DNA from: Microbacterium sp. H1-D42
GTDB lineage: Bacteria; Actinomycetota; Actinomycetes; Actinomycetales; Microbacteriaceae
NCBI RefSeq assembly: GCF_022637555.1
Contig: NZ_CP093342.1
Location: forward strand, 3,472,001-3,536,000
Direction: 5' to 3'
DNA: 64,000 nucleotides
In this document: in pieces, positions 18,676-27,262 of the stretch
Numbering within the stretch: the stretch's first letter is position 1
Layout: every line of letters begins with the position of its first letter
Program-made: the position numbers and the translations under genes
Notes under the pieces: generated by a model
Database searches by the model: none
What the model saw: the letters and a program-made list of their open reading frames with translations, nothing else
Told to the model about the DNA's origin: nothing

Positions 18676-18900
18676 GTGAACGAAGACAACACCCTCACTG
18701 AGGCGGAGTCGGCAGAAGACGAACTGCGCCGTCTCGGACTCCGCGACATCCGCGTGCGCTGCTGCGGTGGCGACGCCTGGCTCGATGCTCCGGCTGACCA
18801 GATCTCGTCGATCACCCGCGAACCGCTCCGCAGCGAGGTCGTGCGCGTGGTCAAGGCCGCCGGGTTCACGCACGTCGGCATCGGCCTCAACCCCCGCTGA
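18676..18900 (+). CDS. small protein resembling the C-terminal domain of LarE
   Basis: A 74-residue protein starting with GTG. The segment LRRLGLRDIRVRCCGGDAWLD, then LRSEVVRVVKAAGFTHVGIGL, resembles the small C-terminal domain of LarE, the sulfur-insertion enzyme of nickel-pincer cofactor synthesis. The N-terminal PP-loop ATPase domain is absent, so this is a stand-alone domain, not a LarE. It is the first gene on the right arm of the uronate regulon, ahead of uronate isomerase. A possible 18-codon leader (ATG at 18620) ends at the TAG that overlaps this GTG. Function is unknown; the homology is recalled, not searched. Confidence 0.55.
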   Translation: MNEDNTLTEAESAEDELRRLGLRDIRVRCCGGDAWLDAPADQISSITREPLRSEVVRVVKAAGFTHVGIGLNPR

Positions 18901-18948
18901 GGCATCCACGAACACGGCCGGTTCCGTCCGTCGAGTCCATGGCCACAT

Positions 18949-18966
18949 ATGGCAACCGGTTGACGT
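18949..18966. promoter_or_regulatory. LacI-family operator upstream of uxaC
   Basis: ATGGCAACCGGTTGACGT, matching the consensus in the left and central parts and weaker on the right. It lies just upstream of the chosen uronate isomerase start. Confidence 0.7.
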
Positions 18967-18986
18967 CGGCTTCCGCCGCCCTGACG

Positions 18987-20402
18987 ATGGTGGGCGTGTC
19001 TGTGAAACTCGAGCTCGACCCCGACCGCCTGCTGCCCGCCGATCCGCAGAGCCGCGTGATCGCGCGTGACCTGTACGACGCCGTCGCGGAGATGCCGATC
19101 ATCTCTCCGCACGGGCACGTCGACCCGCGGCTGCTGCTCGACGATCCGGCGTTCGCCGACCCGGCCGAGCTGTTCATCTCGAGCGACCACTACGTCACCC
19201 GCCTGCTGCATGCCGCAGGCGTCGACCTCGCCGACCTCGGCGCCGGCACCTCGGCTGCCGGCGACCCCCGCCTGATCTGGCGGCGCTTCGCCGAGAACTG
19301 GCACCTGTTCGCGGGCACCGCCAGCGGCTACTGGCTGACCCACGAGCTCGTCACCCTGTTCGGCATCGATGTCGAGCCCGGGGCCGACACCGCCGACGCG
19401 ATCTACGACACCATCTCGGCGCACCTCGCGCGGGCCGACTACCGCCCGCGCGCGCTCTTCGACCGGTTCGGCATTGAGGTGCTCGCCACCACCGACGACC
19501 CGATGGATGATCTCGCCGCGCATGCGGCGCTGGCATCCGACCCGACCTTCCGCGGACGCGTGCTGCCGACGTTCCGCCCCGATGCGTACCTCGATCCAGA
19601 GGCGCCGGGCTTCGCCGACCGCGTCACGCGACTCACCGAGGCAGGCGGCACCGCCGCCGACGACTTCGCCGGGTACCTCGCTGCACTCGAGGCGCGTCGC
19701 GCGCACTTCATCGCGCACGGCGCGGTCTCCGCTGACCACGGCGTGCGTGAGGCGTACACCGCCGACCTCGACGATGCCGACGCCGCCGCGCTGTTCCGCC
19801 AGGCGGTGCGCGGCGAGCTGGATGCCCGCGGCGCGCGGGAGTTCCGCGGCGCGATGCTGCTGCGCTCGGCCGAGATGAGCGTGCGCGACGGCCTCGTGAT
19901 GACGATCCACCCCGGCGTGCACCGCAACCACTCGACGCCCACCTTCGAGCGGTTCGGTCCTGACACCGGACACGACATCCCTGTGACCACCTCGTACACC
20001 GAGAACCTGCGCCCGCTGCTGAACCGCTTCGGCATGGAGCGCAACCTGCATCTCGTGCTGTTCACCGTCGATGAGACCAGCTTCTCGCGCGAGATCGCAC
20101 CGCTCGCCGGCTTCTACCCGAGCGTCTTCATCGGCGCCCCGTGGTGGTTCCTGGACGCGCCGGACGCCGTGGTGCGCTTCCGCAGCGCTGTCACCGAGAC
20201 CGCCGGCTTCTACCGCGGAGCAGGCTTCATCGACGACACCCGCGCCTTCCTCTCGATCCCGGCGCGTCACGACATGGCGCGGCGGTTGGATGCCGGATTC
20301 CTGGCCCACCTGGTGCGCACCGGACGGATCTCGCAGGCCGCGGCAGTGCGCATCGCCGTCGACCTGGTCGATGCGATCCCCCGGAAGGCGTTCAAGCTGT
20401 GA
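18987..20402 (+). CDS. uxaC: uronate isomerase
   Basis: About 471 residues, equal to characterised UxaC length. It interconverts glucuronate with fructuronate and galacturonate with tagaturonate. The family's metal-site motif ISPHGHVDPRLL is near residue 40 of the chosen product. Other conserved pieces are EVLATTDDPMDDL, LPTFRPDAYLDPEAPGF, the MTIHPGVHRNHS loop and APWWFLDAPDAV. The ATG at 18987 is taken, with GTG at 18996 as an alternative; the ATG at 18939 is disfavoured because the operator would then lie inside the gene. The stop overlaps the next start by 4 bp. Confidence 0.95.
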   Translation: MVGVSVKLELDPDRLLPADPQSRVIARDLYDAVAEMPIISPHGHVDPRLLLDDPAFADPAELFISSDHYVTRLLHAAGVDLADLGAGTSAAGDPRLIWRRFAENWHLFAGTASGYWLTHELVTLFGIDVEPGADTADAIYDTISAHLARADYRPRALFDRFGIEVLATTDDPMDDLAAHAALASDPTFRGRVLPTFRPDAYLDPEAPGFADRVTRLTEAGGTAADDFAGYLAALEARRAHFIAHGAVSADHGVREAYTADLDDADAAALFRQAVRGELDARGAREFRGAMLLRSAEMSVRDGLVMTIHPGVHRNHSTPTFERFGPDTGHDIPVTTSYTENLRPLLNRFGMERNLHLVLFTVDETSFSREIAPLAGFYPSVFIGAPWWFLDAPDAVVRFRSAVTETAGFYRGAGFIDDTRAFLSIPARHDMARRLDAGFLAHLVRTGRISQAAAVRIAVDLVDAIPRKAFKL

Positions 20403-21808
20403 CGACCGGAACGCCCCTCACCCGCGCAAACCTCGCCGCCCGCACTGGTCGGCCGGCCGACCCGGCTCCGGTGCGCATCGCGCACCTCGGCCTCGGCGCA
20501 TTCCACCGCGCGCATCAGGCCTGGTACACCGACGTCTCTGATGCAGAGAACGCCTGGGGCATCCGCTCCTTCACCGGACGTTCCGCGACGGCAGCTGACG
20601 AACTCGCACCGCAGGACGGGCTGTTCACGCTCATCGAGCGCTCGGCCGACGGCGACCGCTCGCAGGTGATCGACTCGATCGTCGACGCCGTCGACGGAGC
20701 GCGCCCAGGTGCGATCGCCGACACCGTGGCATCCGCTGACGTGTCGGTGGTGACCCTGACGATCACCGAGGCGGGGTACGCCGTCGACGGCGACGGCCGG
20801 CCCGACGTGACGCAGGATGTCGTGGCATCCGACGTCTCGCTGTTGACGACGCAGTTCGCGAGCGCGCGCATCGACGCTGAAGCCGTGCCGCGCACCGCTC
20901 TCGGTCGGCTGCTGCTCGGCATCGAGCAGCGACGACGAGCGGATGCCGGTGCACTGGCCATCGTGCCCTGCGACAACCTGCCAGGCAACGGCGAGCTGAC
21001 GCGCGATGCGCTGTATGGTCTCGCCGCCCTCGCTGGCAGCGCCGCGCTGGAGGCGCACCTGCGCGAGAGCGTGTCGTTCGTGACGACGTCGATCGACCGC
21101 ATCACGCCCAAGACCACCGCCGAGGATATCGCCGAGGTCGCTGCCAGCACCGGCTGGGCGGATCACGCACCCGTGGTGACCGAGCCGTTCCGCGACTGGG
21201 TGCTCAGCGGTGATTTCGCCGCCGGACGCCCGGAGTGGGAGCGTGCGGGCGCACGGTTCGTCGACGACATCGACCCGTTCGAGCGCCGCAAGCTCTGGCT
21301 GCTGAACGGCGCCCACTCGCTGCTCGCCTACGCCGGTCCGCTGCGCGGACATGCCACGGTCGCTGACGCGATCGCCGATCCCGTGCTGCGCGATCAGGTG
21401 CAGGAGTTCTGGAACGAGGCATCCGCTCATCTGCCAGAGGGGCTGGACGTGCCCGCCTACCGCGAGGCGCTGCTCGAGCGCTTCGACAACGGCCGCATTC
21501 AGCACCACCTCGCGCAGATCGGTCAGGACGGCAGCACCAAGCTGCGCGTGCGGATCGCACCGGTGCTGCTGGCCGAGCGGGCGGCCGGCCGTGAGGCTGA
21601 GGCCGCCGTGCGCACGCTTGCCGCGTGGATCGCGATGGGTGCCGCCGGGCGCCTGCCGGCGGATCGCAGCGCGCCTGCCGAGCTGGCGTCGACCGGTTCG
21701 GAGGGCGACGTCGTGCGCCTTCTTGCACATATCGACCCGCGCCTGATCGAGGATCCTGCGCTGGTGACCTCGGTCGCCGGTGCGGTCGCGGATCTGCGCA
21801 CGCGCTGA
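20399..21808 (+). CDS. uxuB: mannitol dehydrogenase family: fructuronate or tagaturonate reductase
   Basis: A 469-residue NAD-dependent polyol dehydrogenase starting with GTG inside the stop of uxaC. It shows the long-chain mannitol dehydrogenase motifs: [14 protein letters not shown] (nucleotide binding), [25 protein letters not shown], and [14 protein letters not shown] with the catalytic Lys, Asn and His. Coupled to UxaC and followed by a mannonate dehydratase, it most likely reduces fructuronate to mannonate (UxuB role). Tagaturonate reduction cannot be excluded from sequence. Conserved residues look intact. Confidence 0.9.
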   Translation: MTTGTPLTRANLAARTGRPADPAPVRIAHLGLGAFHRAHQAWYTDVSDAENAWGIRSFTGRSATAADELAPQDGLFTLIERSADGDRSQVIDSIVDAVDGARPGAIADTVASADVSVVTLTITEAGYAVDGDGRPDVTQDVVASDVSLLTTQFASARIDAEAVPRTALGRLLLGIEQRRRADAGALAIVPCDNLPGNGELTRDALYGLAALAGSAALEAHLRESVSFVTTSIDRITPKTTAEDIAEVAASTGWADHAPVVTEPFRDWVLSGDFAAGRPEWERAGARFVDDIDPFERRKLWLLNGAHSLLAYAGPLRGHATVADAIADPVLRDQVQEFWNEASAHLPEGLDVPAYREALLERFDNGRIQHHLAQIGQDGSTKLRVRIAPVLLAERAAGREAEAAVRTLAAWIAMGAAGRLPADRSAPAELASTGSEGDVVRLLAHIDPRLIEDPALVTSVAGAVADLRTR

Positions 21809-21849
21809 GACAGCGTGCCCAGCACCGCAAAGGAATCCTCGAGCAACAT

Positions 21850-21867
21850 GTGGCAACCGATTGCCAT
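21850..21867. promoter_or_regulatory. LacI-family operator upstream of the mannonate dehydratase gene
   Basis: GTGGCAACCGATTGCCAT matches the regulon consensus except at the outer left base. It is enclosed by a TCCTCGA / TCGAGGA inverted repeat (21836-21842 and 21870-21876). It implies an internal promoter for the dehydratase and gluconokinase genes. Confidence 0.8.
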
Positions 21868-21929
21868 CGTCGAGGACTGATGTTGGAATGATGATGCGCC
21901 GCAGTGGCGCGCAGATCTACGGAGGCAAC

Positions 21930-23168
21930 ATGCGGATCGACAAGGCCGAGGTCATCGTCACCAGCCCTGACCGGAACTTCGTCACCCTCAAAATCACCAC
22001 CGCCGACGGACTCACCGGACTCGGCGATGCGACCCTGAACGGCCGCGAGCTGTCGGTCGTCGCGTATCTGAGCGAGCACGTCGTGCCGCTGCTGATCGGC
22101 GCCGATGCGTCGCGCATCGAAGACACCTGGCAGTTCCTGTACCGCAGCGCCTACTGGCGCCGAGGACCGGTCACCATGGCCGCCATCGCCGCGGTCGACA
22201 TGGCACTGTGGGACATCAAGGCCAAGGCCGCCGGCATGCCGCTCTACCAGCTGCTCGGTGGCGCTTCGCGCCGCGGCCTGCTGGCCTACGGACACGCCTC
22301 CGGCAAGGAGCTGCCCGAGCTGTTCGACTCGATCCGCTCTCACCAGGAGCAGGGCTACCGGGCGATCCGCGTACAGACCGGGGTGCCGGGCCTGAAGGCC
22401 ATCTACGGCATCGCGTCGCAGGCGGCCGACACCGGTGGCGGCGAGGCCCGCTACGACCACGAGCCGGCACGTCGCGGCGCGAAGCCGGTGGAAGAGGACT
22501 GGGACACCAGGGCCTACCTGCGCCACCTGCCCGGCGTGTTCGAGGCGGTCCGCAACGAGTTCGGTGCCGAGATCCCCCTGCTGCACGACGGCCACCACCG
22601 CATGACTCCGCTGCAGGCTGCGAAGCTGGGCAAGGACCTCGAGCCCTACGACCTGTTCTGGCTCGAGGACTGCACTCCTGCCGAGAACCAGGAGGCGCTG
22701 CGCCTGGTCCGCCAGCACACCACCACGCCGCTGGCCATCGGCGAGATCTTCAACACGGTCTGGGACTTCAAGGACCTGATCCGCGATCAGCTCATCGACT
22801 ACGTCCGCGGCGCTGTCACCCACATGGGCGGCATCACCCCGCTGAAGAAGACCGTCGACTACGCGGCGATCTACCAGATCAAGTCGGGCTTCCACGGCCC
22901 GACCGACATCTCTCCCGTCGGCATGGCGGCGCAGATGCACCTGGGGCTGGCGATCCACAACTTCGGCATCCAGGAGTACATGCAGCACGGCGCCAAGACC
23001 GATCAGGTCTTCGAGCAGTCCTTCACCTGGACCGACGGCCTGCTGCACCCCGGCGACCAGCCAGGCATCGGCGTCGAGCTCAACACCGACGAGGCCGGCA
23101 AGTACCCCTACGAGCAGGCCTACCTGCCGTACAACCGCCTGCTCGACGGCACCGTCCACGACTGGTGA
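21930..23168 (+). CDS. manD: D-mannonate dehydratase, enolase superfamily (ManD/RspA type)
   Basis: A 412-residue enzyme that dehydrates D-mannonate to 2-keto-3-deoxygluconate. The opening ([32 protein letters not shown]) is that of the ManD subgroup. Metal ligands sit in [18 protein letters not shown] and IGEIFNT; the catalytic loop contains [11 protein letters not shown]. The start is the ATG with GGAGG at 21921. This replaces the unrelated iron enzyme UxuA used by enterobacteria, giving the third step of the uronate pathway here. Some ManD-family members have low activity or prefer gluconate, so the substrate is inferred from context. Confidence 0.92.
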   Translation: MRIDKAEVIVTSPDRNFVTLKITTADGLTGLGDATLNGRELSVVAYLSEHVVPLLIGADASRIEDTWQFLYRSAYWRRGPVTMAAIAAVDMALWDIKAKAAGMPLYQLLGGASRRGLLAYGHASGKELPELFDSIRSHQEQGYRAIRVQTGVPGLKAIYGIASQAADTGGGEARYDHEPARRGAKPVEEDWDTRAYLRHLPGVFEAVRNEFGAEIPLLHDGHHRMTPLQAAKLGKDLEPYDLFWLEDCTPAENQEALRLVRQHTTTPLAIGEIFNTVWDFKDLIRDQLIDYVRGAVTHMGGITPLKKTVDYAAIYQIKSGFHGPTDISPVGMAAQMHLGLAIHNFGIQEYMQHGAKTDQVFEQSFTWTDGLLHPGDQPGIGVELNTDEAGKYPYEQAYLPYNRLLDGTVHDW

Positions 23169-23179
23169 GTCTCGCCGAC

Positions 23180-23695
23180 ATGACTGACATCGACGCCGGA
23201 GACGCCCCCTCACACGACCCGCTCGTCGTGATGGGCGTCTCCGGCGTCGGCAAGACGACGATCGCGATGCTCGTCAGCGAACGGCTCGGCATGCCGTTCA
23301 TCGACGCCGACGACCTGCACGGCGCCGCGAACGTGGCGAAGATGAGCGCGGGCATCCCGCTCACCGACGAGGATCGGATGCCATGGCTGCAGCGCGTCGG
23401 TGAGGCGCTCGACCAGCATCCGACGCCGGTCGTCGCGTGCTCGGCGCTCAAGCGCTCTTACCGCGACGCGCTGCGCGCACACGCGCCGCGAGTGCGGTTC
23501 GTCATGCTTGCCGCCGACCTCGAGCGCCTGAGCGACCAGGTCTCGCATCGCGAAGACCACTTCATGCCGCCAGCGCTGCTGCAGTCGCAGCTCAACACGC
23601 TCGAGCCCCTCGAGTCGGATGAGCCCGGCGTGGTGATCCGCGTCGACGCCGGTCCGGAGGTTCTCGCGGATCGGGTGATCGCGCAGCTCGGCTGA
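23180..23695 (+). CDS. gntK: gluconokinase
   Basis: A 171-residue P-loop kinase phosphorylating gluconate to 6-phosphogluconate. Walker A is MGVSGVGKTT; the family motifs DADDLHGAANVAKMSAGIPLTDEDRMPWL, SALKRSYRD and HFMPPALLQSQ are all present. The ATG at 23180 is used; a GTG at 23165 overlapping the previous stop is an alternative. Its product is the substrate of the convergent 6-phosphogluconate dehydrogenase 5 bp away, and it probably shares the operator at 21850 with the dehydratase gene. It is not a KDG kinase by motif. Confidence 0.93.
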   Translation: MTDIDAGDAPSHDPLVVMGVSGVGKTTIAMLVSERLGMPFIDADDLHGAANVAKMSAGIPLTDEDRMPWLQRVGEALDQHPTPVVACSALKRSYRDALRAHAPRVRFVMLAADLERLSDQVSHREDHFMPPALLQSQLNTLEPLESDEPGVVIRVDAGPEVLADRVIAQLG

Positions 23696-23700
23696 CCCGA

Positions 23701-24756
23701 TCAGCCCGCGTCGGACTTGCGGCCGCCAGCCTCGAGCACGTCGCCGGCCGGGAGCTCCTTGTGACCGCCGAACTGCATCCGCATCGCGGAGAGCACCTGG
23801 TTGGCGAACTGGTCCTCGTCGCGTGACGCGAAGCGCTCGAACAGCGATGCCGCCAGCACCGGAACCGGAACGCCCACGTCGATCGCGGCCTTGACAGTCC
23901 AGCGACCCTCGCCGGAGTCCGACACGCGCCCCGCGAGGCCGTCGAGGTGGGGGTTCTCGTTCAGCGCCGTCGCGGTCAGATCGAGCAGCCACGACGAGAT
24001 CACCGATCCGCGGCGCCACAGCTCGGTGACCTTCGCGGTGTCGATGTCGAACTGGTAGAACTCCGGCTCCTCGAGAGGGGCGATCTCGGCGGAGTGCTCG
24101 GCCTCGCGCACCCCGGCGTCCGCGTTCTCGAGCAGGTTCAGCCCCTCGGCGATCGCGGCCATGATGCCGTACTCGATGCCGTTGTGCACCATCTTCACGA
24201 AGTGCCCGGCTCCCGCCTGGCCGCAGTGCAGGTAGCCGAGTTCCTCCGGTGCGGGATCGCCGGTGCGCCCAGGGGTCCGCTCGATGTCGCCCATGCCCGG
24301 CGCGATGGTGCGCAGCAGCGGATCGATGTGCGAGACGGCAGCATCCGATCCGCCGACCATCAGGCAGTACCCGCGCTCGAGTCCGAACACGCCACCGCTG
24401 GTGCCGGCGTCGATGTACTCGATGCCGCGCTCGCGCAGCGCCGCCGCGCGACGCACGTCGTCGCGGTAGTTCGAGTTGCCGCCGTCGATGATGATGTCGC
24501 CGGATTCCAGGTGCCCCGCCAGTTCGTCGACGACCTTGCCGGTCAGCGAGGCGGGCACCATGACCCAGACGACGCGTGGCGTCTGCAGCTGGGCGGCGAA
24601 GTCATCGAGATCGGATGCCCCTGATGCGCCCTCCGCGGCGAGCGCCGCCACGGCCTCCTGGTTCACGTCGTATGCCACGCACTCGTGGCCGTCCTTCATC
24701 AGGCGGCGCACGATGTTCGCGCCCATCCGGCCGAGTCCGATCATTCCCAGTTGCAT
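23701..24756 (-). CDS. gnd: 6-phosphogluconate dehydrogenase, short NAD-type (GntZ/YqeC-like)
   Basis: A 351-residue decarboxylating 6-phosphogluconate dehydrogenase of the short class. Motifs are LGMIGLGRMGANIVRRL, GNSNYRDDVRRA, GTSGGVFGLERGYCLMVGG and GAGHFVKMVHNGIEYGIM. The short class usually prefers NAD and serves gluconate breakdown, unlike the long NADP enzyme at 12655-14115. It is convergent to gluconokinase with only 5 bp between stops. The start at 24756 has GGGAGA upstream. No operator of the uronate type is seen in its 187-bp upstream gap, which instead holds a large hairpin. Confidence 0.93.
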   Translation of the reverse strand: MQLGMIGLGRMGANIVRRLMKDGHECVAYDVNQEAVAALAAEGASGASDLDDFAAQLQTPRVVWVMVPASLTGKVVDELAGHLESGDIIIDGGNSNYRDDVRRAAALRERGIEYIDAGTSGGVFGLERGYCLMVGGSDAAVSHIDPLLRTIAPGMGDIERTPGRTGDPAPEELGYLHCGQAGAGHFVKMVHNGIEYGIMAAIAEGLNLLENADAGVREAEHSAEIAPLEEPEFYQFDIDTAKVTELWRRGSVISSWLLDLTATALNENPHLDGLAGRVSDSGEGRWTVKAAIDVGVPVPVLAASLFERFASRDEDQFANQVLSAMRMQFGGHKELPAGDVLEAGGRKSDAG

Positions 24757-24849
24757 CGCGTCTCCCTGCGTTCGGTGCTTCCATCGTCACGCACCGCGGG
24801 CAGGCGGGCAAGGGGCGCGCGGGGGCGGGCAAGGCGCGCGCGAAATGCC

Positions 24850-24910
24850 GGAGAACGCACGAAATGCAGGATGCTGGGGCCGAAGCCCTCCTGCAGTTCG
24901 TGCGTTCTCC
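24850..24910. terminator. long hairpin between the cstR-like gene and the gnd promoter region
   Basis: Left arm GGAGAACGCACGAA (24850) pairs with TTCGTGCGTTCTCC (24897). Inside it, TGCAGGA pairs with TCCTGCA, and a small GGGC-CGAA-GCCC hairpin caps the loop. It lies 33 bp past the cstR-like stop, so it may end that operon; its elaborate form also resembles a REP-like element. Confidence 0.6.
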
Positions 24911-24943
24911 TCCGAACCGGACGTGTCGCCGGCGCATCCGTGC

Positions 24944-25234
24944 TCAGGCGAGTGTGAGGAAGAGCTTCTCGAGCTCTGCGACGGTCGGGGCACCATCGTC
25001 TTCCGCGGCCCTGCCCTGCTCAGCATCCGTCACGCAGTTGCGCAGTGCTGTGCTGATGACCGTGAAACCGGCGCGGTCGATGGCCTTGCCGACGGCGGCC
25101 AGCTGCAGCACGACGTCGCGGCAGTCGGCCTCGTCCTCCATGGCGTCGATCACCGCGCTGAGCTGGCCGCGCGCCCGCTTGAGCCGGTTGACGACCTTGC
25201 GGATCTCTTCTGCTGAAGCCTGGGTGCTGCTCAT
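24944..25234 (-). CDS. cstR: CsoR-family repressor of the persulfide-sensing CstR type
   Basis: A 96-residue all-helical DUF156 regulator (IRKVVNRLKRARGQLSAVIDAM). The first conserved cysteine is in EADCRDV; the second is in STALRNCVTD. In copper sensors a histidine lies four residues before the second cysteine; here that position is alanine, so copper binding is unlikely and the dithiol pattern of CstR applies. The gene overlaps the upstream persulfide-reductase gene by 4 bp (ATGA). It presumably binds the two GATACCCC-type palindromes at 27134-27169 and is released by persulfide or polysulfide stress. Confidence 0.85.
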   Translation of the reverse strand: MSSTQASAEEIRKVVNRLKRARGQLSAVIDAMEDEADCRDVVLQLAAVGKAIDRAGFTVISTALRNCVTDAEQGRAAEDDGAPTVAELEKLFLTLA

Positions 25235-26937
25235 GCCAACTCCTTCACTGCGGGTTTCGTCGTATTCGTGCGGGTGCCGGCGCGCATCCGCATTCCGGCG
25301 TGCCACGTGAGGTAGCCGCCGTCGAGGTTGCGGGCCGAGCGACCGTGCTGGCGCAGCAGCCGCACGGCGGTGTGGCCGCGCTGGCCGACCTGGCAGTGCA
25401 CGATCAGCTCGCCGTGGGGCAGCTCGTCGATCCGTGTGCGCAGGTCGTCGACCGAGACGTTGAGGCTGCCTGGGATCGCGCCGCGCTCGTACTCCGACTC
25501 GGTGCGCACATCGATGACGGTCGCGCCGGCATCCACCGCAGCCGAGAGCTCGTGCCATTGGATGCTGTCGGTCAGACCGGTCGCGGCGTTGTCGGCGATG
25601 TAGCCGAGCATGTTCACCGGGTCCTTCGCCGAGCCGTACTGCGGAGCGTAGGCGAGCTCGAGACGGCTCAGCTGGGTGGCGGTGAGCCCGGCTTGCATGG
25701 TGGTCGCGATGATGTCGATGCGCTTGTCGGCGCCGCTGCGTCCGATGACCTGTGCGCCGAGGATGAGGTCGGTGTCTGGATCGACGATCAGCTTCATCGT
25801 CAGTCGCTCTGCCCCTGGGTAGTACGCGGCGTGGTCGACGGGGTGCGCGTGGATGACGCGGTGCTCGCGCCCAGCATCCGACAGCCGCTTCTCGTTCCAC
25901 CCGACCATCGCGACAGCCAGGCCGAAGACGCCGACGATCGACGTGCCGACGGCGGGCAGCGCATCAGCGGGCCGCTCGTCGAGCAGCCCGGCCTCCCACG
26001 CGATGACGTCGGCGACGGTGCGGCCGTGGCGGTTCGCGAGCCCCGCCATCGTGACCAGCGTCGGCTCGGCCGAGATCGCGTCGATCTTCTCCACGGCGTC
26101 GCCGACGGCGAAGATGCGCGGGTCGCTGGTGCGCTGCAGTGCGTCGACGGCGATGCCGCCGGTGGGTCCTGCGACGAGTCCAGCGGCCGTGGCGATGGAT
26201 GCTGCCGGGCGCACGCCACGGGCATCGATCACGATGTCGGCTGGCACGATGCTGCCGTCGTCGAGGTGCACGCCGTCCGCGTCCAGCGCGTCAACCGACG
26301 TGTGCGTGCGCAGCTCGACGCCGCGGGCGCGCAATTCGTCGACGACGATCGCGGCCATCTCGGGGTCGAGGGGGCTGAGCGGGTGGGCGCTGTGCTGCAC
26401 GAGGGTGACGTCGAGTCCGCGGTGCACCAGGTTCTCGACGGCCTCGAGCCCGATGAATCCGCCGCCTGCGACGACGGCGCGACCGGCTCCTGGCACCTCG
26501 TCGAGAGCGAGGGTGATGCGGTCGACGTCGTCCATGGTGCGCAGGGTCGAGACCACGGGGCCGCCATCGACCTGAGCGAATACATCACGCGAGGTCGCGC
26601 CCGTGGCGAGGACCAGGTGATCGTAGGACTCGTGCGCGACCTCACCGGAGCGGGCGTCGCGGATGGCGACGGTGCGCGCCGCCCGGTCGATCGCGACGGC
26701 GGTCTGACGGGTGCGCACGTCGAGGTTGAATCGGGCGCGCAGCGACTGCGGCGTCTGCAGCAGCAGGGACTGACGCTCGGCGATGACACCGCCGACGTAG
26801 TACGGCAGGCCGCAATTGGCGAAGCTGACGTAGTCGCCCTGCTCGATCACGATGATCTCGGCGTTCTCGTCGAGTCGACGCAGGCGGGTGGCTGCCGACA
26901 TGCCGCCGGCGACGCCGCCGATGATGATCACGCGCAT
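25231..26937 (-). CDS. CoA-disulfide / persulfide reductase fused to rhodanese
   Basis: A 568-residue flavoprotein. Residues 1-450 are a pyridine nucleotide-disulfide reductase (FAD motif GGVAGGMSAATRLRR; active-site cysteine in SFANCGLPYY; NAD motif VAGGGFIGLEA). Residues about 455-550 are a rhodanese domain with active-site CQVGQRGH. This is the layout of CoADR-Rhd/NADH-dependent persulfide reductases, which reduce CoA or protein persulfides. It lies 4 bp downstream of a small cysteine-rich gene and upstream of the CstR-like repressor, consistent with sulfane-sulfur detoxification. A basic tail follows the rhodanese domain. Confidence 0.9.
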   Translation of the reverse strand: MRVIIIGGVAGGMSAATRLRRLDENAEIIVIEQGDYVSFANCGLPYYVGGVIAERQSLLLQTPQSLRARFNLDVRTRQTAVAIDRAARTVAIRDARSGEVAHESYDHLVLATGATSRDVFAQVDGGPVVSTLRTMDDVDRITLALDEVPGAGRAVVAGGGFIGLEAVENLVHRGLDVTLVQHSAHPLSPLDPEMAAIVVDELRARGVELRTHTSVDALDADGVHLDDGSIVPADIVIDARGVRPAASIATAAGLVAGPTGGIAVDALQRTSDPRIFAVGDAVEKIDAISAEPTLVTMAGLANRHGRTVADVIAWEAGLLDERPADALPAVGTSIVGVFGLAVAMVGWNEKRLSDAGREHRVIHAHPVDHAAYYPGAERLTMKLIVDPDTDLILGAQVIGRSGADKRIDIIATTMQAGLTATQLSRLELAYAPQYGSAKDPVNMLGYIADNAATGLTDSIQWHELSAAVDAGATVIDVRTESEYERGAIPGSLNVSVDDLRTRIDELPHGELIVHCQVGQRGHTAVRLLRQHGRSARNLDGGYLTWHAGMRMRAGTRTNTTKPAVKELA

Positions 26938-26941
26938 GCGA

Positions 26942-27106
26942 TCACGCCTTTCCGAACAGCTTGGCGAAGAGACCGGTGCGCGGCTCGTTCTCGTGACCAC
27001 TGCAGCGGTCGGCGGGACGAACACCGCGCATGACGCTGTCGACGTGCTGGCCGCATCCGGCCCACGTGGTCTTTCCGCACTTCCGGCAGGTCACTGCTCG
27101 ACACAT
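26942..27106 (-). CDS. 54-residue cysteine-rich protein, zinc-ribbon-like
   Basis: A short gene read directly from the sequence: ATG at 27106, TGA ending at 26942. The product begins MCRAVTCRKCGKTTWAGCG, continues with a HVDSVM and a CSGH segment, and ends with an amphipathic LFAKLFGKA tail. Five cysteines (2, 7, 10, 18 and one in CSGH) and two histidines could hold zinc or react with persulfides. It starts 28 bp from the first CsoR/CstR-type operator, so it is the first gene of the operon with the persulfide reductase and repressor. AAGGAG lies about 13 bp ahead of the start. No known function. Confidence 0.75.
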   Translation of the reverse strand: MCRAVTCRKCGKTTWAGCGQHVDSVMRGVRPADRCSGHENEPRTGLFAKLFGKA

Positions 27107-27133
27107 ATCTCTGAGATCTCCTTACGACGGTAT

Positions 27134-27149
27134 ACCCCCGAGGGTATCA
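27134..27149. promoter_or_regulatory. CsoR/CstR-type operator, site 1
   Basis: ATACCCCCGAGGGTAT, a G/C-tract palindrome flanked by ATA/TAT, the known style of CsoR and CstR sites. It is in the divergent gap upstream of the persulfide module. Confidence 0.8.
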
Positions 27150-27151
27150 GA

Positions 27152-27169
27152 TACCCCTGGGGGTATCGC
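27152..27169. promoter_or_regulatory. CsoR/CstR-type operator, site 2
   Basis: GATACCCCTGGGGGTATC, a nearly perfect palindrome, only 2 bp from site 1. Two tandem sites suggest cooperative or side-by-side binding by tetramers of the repressor encoded at 24944-25234. Confidence 0.85.
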
Positions 27170-27262
27170 TCAGAAGACCGGCAGGTGGCGAGCGGCGGAC
27201 GGCGGAATACCCAGCATTCGCTCTCGGTTCTATTCACGCGTATGCAAACCGAAAGGATCATC

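Noticed and set aside
18939..18986. Upstream ATG of uronate isomerase at 18939
   Set aside because: It would place the LacI-family operator at 18949 inside the coding region, and the extra residues have no counterpart at the usual UxaC N-terminus.
23180..23695. Gluconokinase gene considered as a KDG kinase filling the uronate pathway
   Set aside because: The P-loop and DADDLHGAANVAKM motifs are those of GntK; KDG kinases belong to the PfkB family and look different.
24944..25234. Copper sensor CsoR
   Set aside because: The histidine four residues before the second conserved cysteine is alanine, and the operon has no copper ATPase or chaperone but a persulfide reductase.
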